Of a stretch of 64,000 bases of DNA, positions 60,987 through 64,000 are shown in pieces. The position numbers were made by a program, and so were the translations under genes. The notes below the pieces were generated by a model. That model made no database searches, was not told where the DNA came from, and saw nothing but the letters and a program-made list of their open reading frames with translations. Source of the DNA: Variovorax paradoxus. Lineage in GTDB: Bacteria > Pseudomonadota > Gammaproteobacteria > Burkholderiales > Burkholderiaceae_C. How positions within the stretch are numbered: the stretch's first letter is position 1; each line of letters starts with the position of its first letter. Location of the stretch: contig CP063167.1 in assembly GCA_016806145.1 (NCBI GenBank), positions 1,546,501-1,610,500 of the forward strand, in the 5' to 3' direction.

Positions 60987-62432
60987 ATGAGCCTTCAAAC
61001 CTACCCCAACACCGTCGACAACCGTCCGGTGACCTCGGAGCGCAGCTTCGAATCGAAGAACCCCGCCACCGGCGAAGCCATCGGCCTGGTGCCGCATTCC
61101 ACGGCCGAGCAGGTCGAGCAGGCCGTGCGCGCGGCGCGCAAGGCGCAGCCGGCCTGGGCCGCGCGGCCCGACGCCGAGCGCCGCGCGCTGCTGATGAAGG
61201 TGGCCGAGGTGCTGCACGGCAATGCCGAGTACCTGGCCGGCTGGATCACGCGCGAGCAGGGCAAGCCGCTGGGCGGCGTCGGCCCGACCGAGGTGCCGGG
61301 CGCGCGCTTCGAGCTGTTCGGCTGCGAAGCCTGGACGCAGGTGCCGGCCAGCCTCGAGATGCCGGTGGACGTGGTGTTCGAGGACGCCACGCGGCGCGAC
61401 GAGATGCACCGCAAGCCCTTCGGCGTGATCGCGGCGATCGCGCCGTGGAACTGGCCGCTGCTGATCGCCATCTGGCAGATCGTGCCCTCGCTGCGCGCGG
61501 GCAACACGGTGGTCATCAAGCCCTCGGAATACACCAGCATCGGCACGCTCGAGATGGTGCGGCTGATCGCCGAGGTGCTGCCGCCCGGCGTGCTCAATAC
61601 CGTGAGCGGCACCGGCGAGGTCGGCGGCTGGCTGGTCGAGAACCCCGACATCGACAAGATCATGTTCACCGGCTCGAGCGCCACCGGCGCGAAGATCGCG
61701 GCCGCCGCGGCGCGCAACCTCACGCCCACCACGATCGAGCTCGGCGGCAACGACGCCGCCATCGTGCTGCCCGATGCCGACCCGAAGGCCATCGCCATGG
61801 ACCTGTTCTGGGGCGCCTTCCTCAACATGGGCCAGACCTGCGCCTGCGCCAAGCGGCTGTACGTGCCCGATGCGCTGCACGACGCGGTGGTGGCCGAGCT
61901 CAAGGCGATCGCCGAGGCGATGCCGATGGGCGACGGCGCGCAACCCGGCATCGCGATGGGCCCGATCCAGAACCGCATGCAGTTCGACAAGGTGCGCCGG
62001 CTGGTCGACGAGGCGCGTGCCGGCGGCGCGACCATCGTCTGCGGCGGCGAGCCGCGCGCGGGCGCCGGCAACTTCTATCCGCTCACGCTGGTCACCGACA
62101 TCGCGGACGGCGCGAGCCTGGTCGACGAGGAGCAGTTCGGCCCGGTGTTGCCGGTGATCCGCTACCGCGACATCGACGACGCGATCGCGCAGGCCAACCG
62201 CGTCGACGTGGGCCTGGGCGCCTCCGTCTGGGGCACCGACATCGAGCAGGCGCGCGCCGTCGCGTCGCGCATCGAAGCCGGCACCGTGTGGATCAACCAG
62301 CACGGTGCGATCCACCCGATGGTGCCCTTCGGCGGCGTCAAGGGCTCGGGCTGGGGCCTGGAGTTCGGCATCGACGGGCTCAAGGCGGTCACGCAGCCGC
62401 AGGTGATCAGCCTGAAGAAGAAGCCGCAGTAG
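60987..62432 (+). CDS. Aldehyde dehydrogenase
   Basis: A 481-residue NAD(P)-dependent ALDH. It has APWNWPLLIAIWQIVPSLRAG, cofactor loop FTGSSATGAKIA, catalytic Glu in TTIELGGND and Cys in NMGQTCACAKRLYV. It resembles the coniferyl/betaine-type broad ALDHs. Placed divergently to the PQQ alcohol dehydrogenase with shared palindromes, it most likely oxidises the aldehydes made by that enzyme once they are in the cytoplasm. A hairpin follows its stop. Confidence 0.9.
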   Translation: MSLQTYPNTVDNRPVTSERSFESKNPATGEAIGLVPHSTAEQVEQAVRAARKAQPAWAARPDAERRALLMKVAEVLHGNAEYLAGWITREQGKPLGGVGPTEVPGARFELFGCEAWTQVPASLEMPVDVVFEDATRRDEMHRKPFGVIAAIAPWNWPLLIAIWQIVPSLRAGNTVVIKPSEYTSIGTLEMVRLIAEVLPPGVLNTVSGTGEVGGWLVENPDIDKIMFTGSSATGAKIAAAAARNLTPTTIELGGNDAAIVLPDADPKAIAMDLFWGAFLNMGQTCACAKRLYVPDALHDAVVAELKAIAEAMPMGDGAQPGIAMGPIQNRMQFDKVRRLVDEARAGGATIVCGGEPRAGAGNFYPLTLVTDIADGASLVDEEQFGPVLPVIRYRDIDDAIAQANRVDVGLGASVWGTDIEQARAVASRIEAGTVWINQHGAIHPMVPFGGVKGSGWGLEFGIDGLKAVTQPQVISLKKKPQ

Positions 62433-62456
62433 CCAACGCCACGGAATGGCATGGGC

Positions 62457-62498
62457 CGGCACGGGCTGGGCGTCGCGCACGCCCGGCCCGTGCCGTTT
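62457..62498 (+). terminator. Long hairpin after the aldehyde dehydrogenase gene
   Basis: A 17-base stem (62457-62473 with 62479-62495, one G-U pair) around the loop CGCGC, then TTT at 62496-62498. It is very stable but has a short U-tract, so a probable terminator. It lies 25 bases after the ALDH stop. Confidence 0.6.
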
Positions 62499-62639
62499 GC
62501 GGGTGTCGTGCTCCTACAGGACACCGCGCTGCGAACTGACCTGGCGATTTTTCGTGGGGCCTAAGTTGATTCACGTCGGGCATCCGGTCCGGCGGATCTC
62601 AATCAACCGGCCTTGCCGGATTTCCCAAGGAGCATTTCC

Positions 62640-62933
62640 ATGAATCGCACATCCCACCTGATCGCAGCCCTCGCACTCACCGCCGCCGGCGCCGCCTTCG
62701 CGCAGGGCAACCCGCCCACCACCGCACCGCCGAACCCCGCCACCGCGGCCGGCCAGCAGAACCCCGCGGGCGGCCCGATGGGCACCACCGGCACCACGCC
62801 GCAGAACAACACGGCCGGCACCTCGGGTGGCGCCACCATGTCGCAAGGCTCGGGCAGCATGAACCAGGGTTCGAGCAATACGAACATGGCCGCCGCCGAG
62901 CCGATGCGTCCGGCACGCGCCGACCGCAACTGA
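62640..62933 (+). CDS. Small secreted low-complexity protein
   Basis: A 97-residue precursor with AAGGAG before the ATG and a clear signal peptide (MNRTSHLIAALALTAAGAAFAQ). The mature part is Gly/Thr/Asn/Met-rich with runs such as PPTTAPPNPATAAGQQNP and MGTTGTTPQNNTAGTSGGAT, and it lacks Cys or aromatic residues. It is probably disordered in the periplasm or outside; function unknown. It precedes the L,D-transpeptidase gene by 16 bases and is likely cotranscribed. Confidence 0.72.
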   Translation: MNRTSHLIAALALTAAGAAFAQGNPPTTAPPNPATAAGQQNPAGGPMGTTGTTPQNNTAGTSGGATMSQGSGSMNQGSSNTNMAAAEPMRPARADRN

Positions 62934-62949
62934 GGCCGCGGCTTCAGTG

Positions 62950-63624
62950 ATGAAGACAGGCATTTCGTACTCGCGGGCGGCGGCGGCAGCGCTGCTGCTC
63001 GCGAGCGCGGCCGCGCTTGCGGCCCCGCCCAGGATGCCCGCGGCCCCGCTGACGGCCGATGCCCAGCGCATCGCCCAGGCCGCGGTCGCCGCGCGTGACA
63101 ACGCGGGCGGCGCCTTCGCGGTGGTCGACAAGAAGGCCGCGAGCGTCTTCGTCTTCGACGCGAAGGGCACGCTGCTCGGCGCGTCGCCGGTGCTGCTGGG
63201 CCTCGCGCGCGGCGACGATTCGGTGCCGGGCATCGGCGAACGCCCCATGGCCAAGATCCGTCCGCACGAACGCACCACGCCGGCCGGACGCTTCGCTTCC
63301 GAGCCGGGGCGCAACACGGGCGGCGAGGACATCGTCTGGGTCGACTACGACGCCGCGATCTCCATGCACCGCGTGCGCACCACCAACAAGGCCGACCGCC
63401 GGCTCGAGCGGCTCGCGTCGCCCACCATCGCCGACAACCGCATCTCCTACGGCTGCATCAACGTGCCCGCGGCCTTCTACGACGCCTACGTGAAGCCCGC
63501 ACTGGGTCAACGGCGCGGCGTGGTCTACGTGGTGCCCGAGTCTTCGCCGGTGGCCGCGCATTTCGACTTCCTGAATCCGGCGAAGGATGCGCGCGCGCCG
63601 TCGCCCGTGCGGCCGGCGCTGTAG
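62950..63624 (+). CDS. L,D-transpeptidase (YkuD-family) protein
   Basis: A 224-residue exported protein: signal peptide SRAAAAALLLASAAALAAPP. The catalytic-domain features are VVDKKAASVFVFDAKG, HERTTPAGRF, AISMHRVRTT with the conserved His and ISYGCINVP with the nucleophile Cys (usual motif SHGCIN). The Tyr in place of the usual His before Gly-Cys is a small departure. This family cross-links or modifies peptidoglycan peptides. The start is ATG at 62950; a GTG three bases upstream is possible. Confidence 0.83.
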   Translation: MKTGISYSRAAAAALLLASAAALAAPPRMPAAPLTADAQRIAQAAVAARDNAGGAFAVVDKKAASVFVFDAKGTLLGASPVLLGLARGDDSVPGIGERPMAKIRPHERTTPAGRFASEPGRNTGGEDIVWVDYDAAISMHRVRTTNKADRRLERLASPTIADNRISYGCINVPAAFYDAYVKPALGQRRGVVYVVPESSPVAAHFDFLNPAKDARAPSPVRPAL

Positions 63625-63716
63625 GCATCGGCGAGCAGAACAGTCTTCGCACGCTCCTGCGACACAATGCCGCATGCCGACGCATGGCGGCATGTTCATC
63701 GTAGGAGACACACCCA

Positions 63717-64000
63717 TGGCAAGTGCGCATGCCGCGCCGCCCGTTCAGGACCCCGCGCTGCTGCGCCGCCTGCTGCGCGCCAAGGACCGCATGGACGCCG
63801 CCTCGCACGAGGAATGGCCGGTCGAGCGGCTGGCGCAGGTCAGTGGCGTTTCCGAAGCCCACTTCGCGCGCTCGTTCAAGCAGGCCTTCGGCACCCCGCC
63901 GCACCGCTACCTGCTGACGCGCCGCATCGAACGCGCGAGCGCGCTGCTGCGCGAGACCGAACTCTCCATCACCGACATCGCCTTCGCCACCGGCTGGTCC
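63717..64000 (+). CDS. AraC-family regulator, N-terminal part (cut by window end)
   Basis: Open from ATG 63717 (GTAGGAGACACACCC in front) to the window edge, about 94 codons. The visible part is an AraC-type DNA-binding domain right at the N-terminus: VERLAQVSGVSEAHFARSFK, FGTPPHRYLLTRRIERASAL, then the start of the second HTH (ITDIAFATGWS). HTH-first AraC proteins usually carry a sensing domain afterwards, outside this window. Divergence or operon context cannot be judged. Confidence 0.8.

Noticed and set aside
1..64000. Mobile elements, CRISPR arrays, tRNA or rRNA genes
   Set aside because: Reading both strands, I found no transposase or integrase, no regular repeat array and no cloverleaf or rRNA sequence.

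Overview
The window is about 64 kb of very GC-rich, densely coding DNA. It looks like the chromosome of a Variovorax-type betaproteobacterium (Comamonadaceae, Burkholderiales). The evidence is two Bug/TctC-type binding proteins, many divergent LysR-regulator/target pairs, a fused indolepyruvate:ferredoxin oxidoreductase as found in aerobic betaproteobacteria, and above all a phosphonoalanine-degradation cluster. Its phosphonopyruvate hydrolase carries the residue pattern of the enzyme described from Variovorax sp. Pal2. I see no rRNA, tRNA, CRISPR array, insertion sequence or integrase. About 55 protein genes are supported, two cut by the window ends and one carrying a frameshift.

Layout. 1-1513: 5' end of a type VI secretion vgrG and an exported amidohydrolase. 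1667-4416: GlxA-like regulator, short-chain dehydrogenase, methyltransferase. 4455-11217: a small-molecule block with DapA-like aldolase/lyase, LysR, MHS transporter, DUF1185-type protein, divergent HD hydrolase and amidase. 11460-17925: frameshifted epoxide hydrolase, cardiolipin-synthase-like enzyme, UvrA paralogue lacking the UvrB-binding region, RlmN-like radical SAM enzyme. 17963-24849: phosphonoalanine (pal) cluster with LysR regulator, ABC importer, transaminase and C-P hydrolase. 24858-29276: AAA+ ATPase/serine hydrolase pair behind an FNR-type box, an orphan gene and an extensin-like protein. 29390-33716: MocR regulator divergent from gabT-gabD. 33735-35925: hydrolase, then a ParD-like/methionine aminopeptidase pair behind a large palindrome. 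35938-40884: tryptophanase with divergent Lrp regulator, two LysR genes and an aldo/keto reductase.

41037-55994 is the largest unit. Eleven same-strand genes span 15 kb, with a LysR gene divergent at the head and an AraC gene inside. They encode two Bug receptors, a D-tartrate-dehydratase-like enolase, an FAH-family hydrolase, a NIPSNAP protein, a CocE/NonD hydrolase, an acyl-CoA dehydrogenase, an AAHS-type MFS permease, an IlvD-type dehydratase and a fused 2-oxoacid:ferredoxin oxidoreductase. Together they look like a pathway for an oxygenated or hydroxylated acid or ester that ends in CoA thioesters. I cannot name the substrate.

56019-57692 holds small genes of unknown function and one clear intrinsic terminator. 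57732-62432 is an alcohol-oxidation module: a LuxR regulator, and a PQQ-cytochrome c alcohol dehydrogenase divergent from an aldehyde dehydrogenase across two copies of a TCGCGA-N4-TCGCGA palindrome. The window ends with a small secreted protein, an L,D-transpeptidase and the start of an AraC-family regulator.
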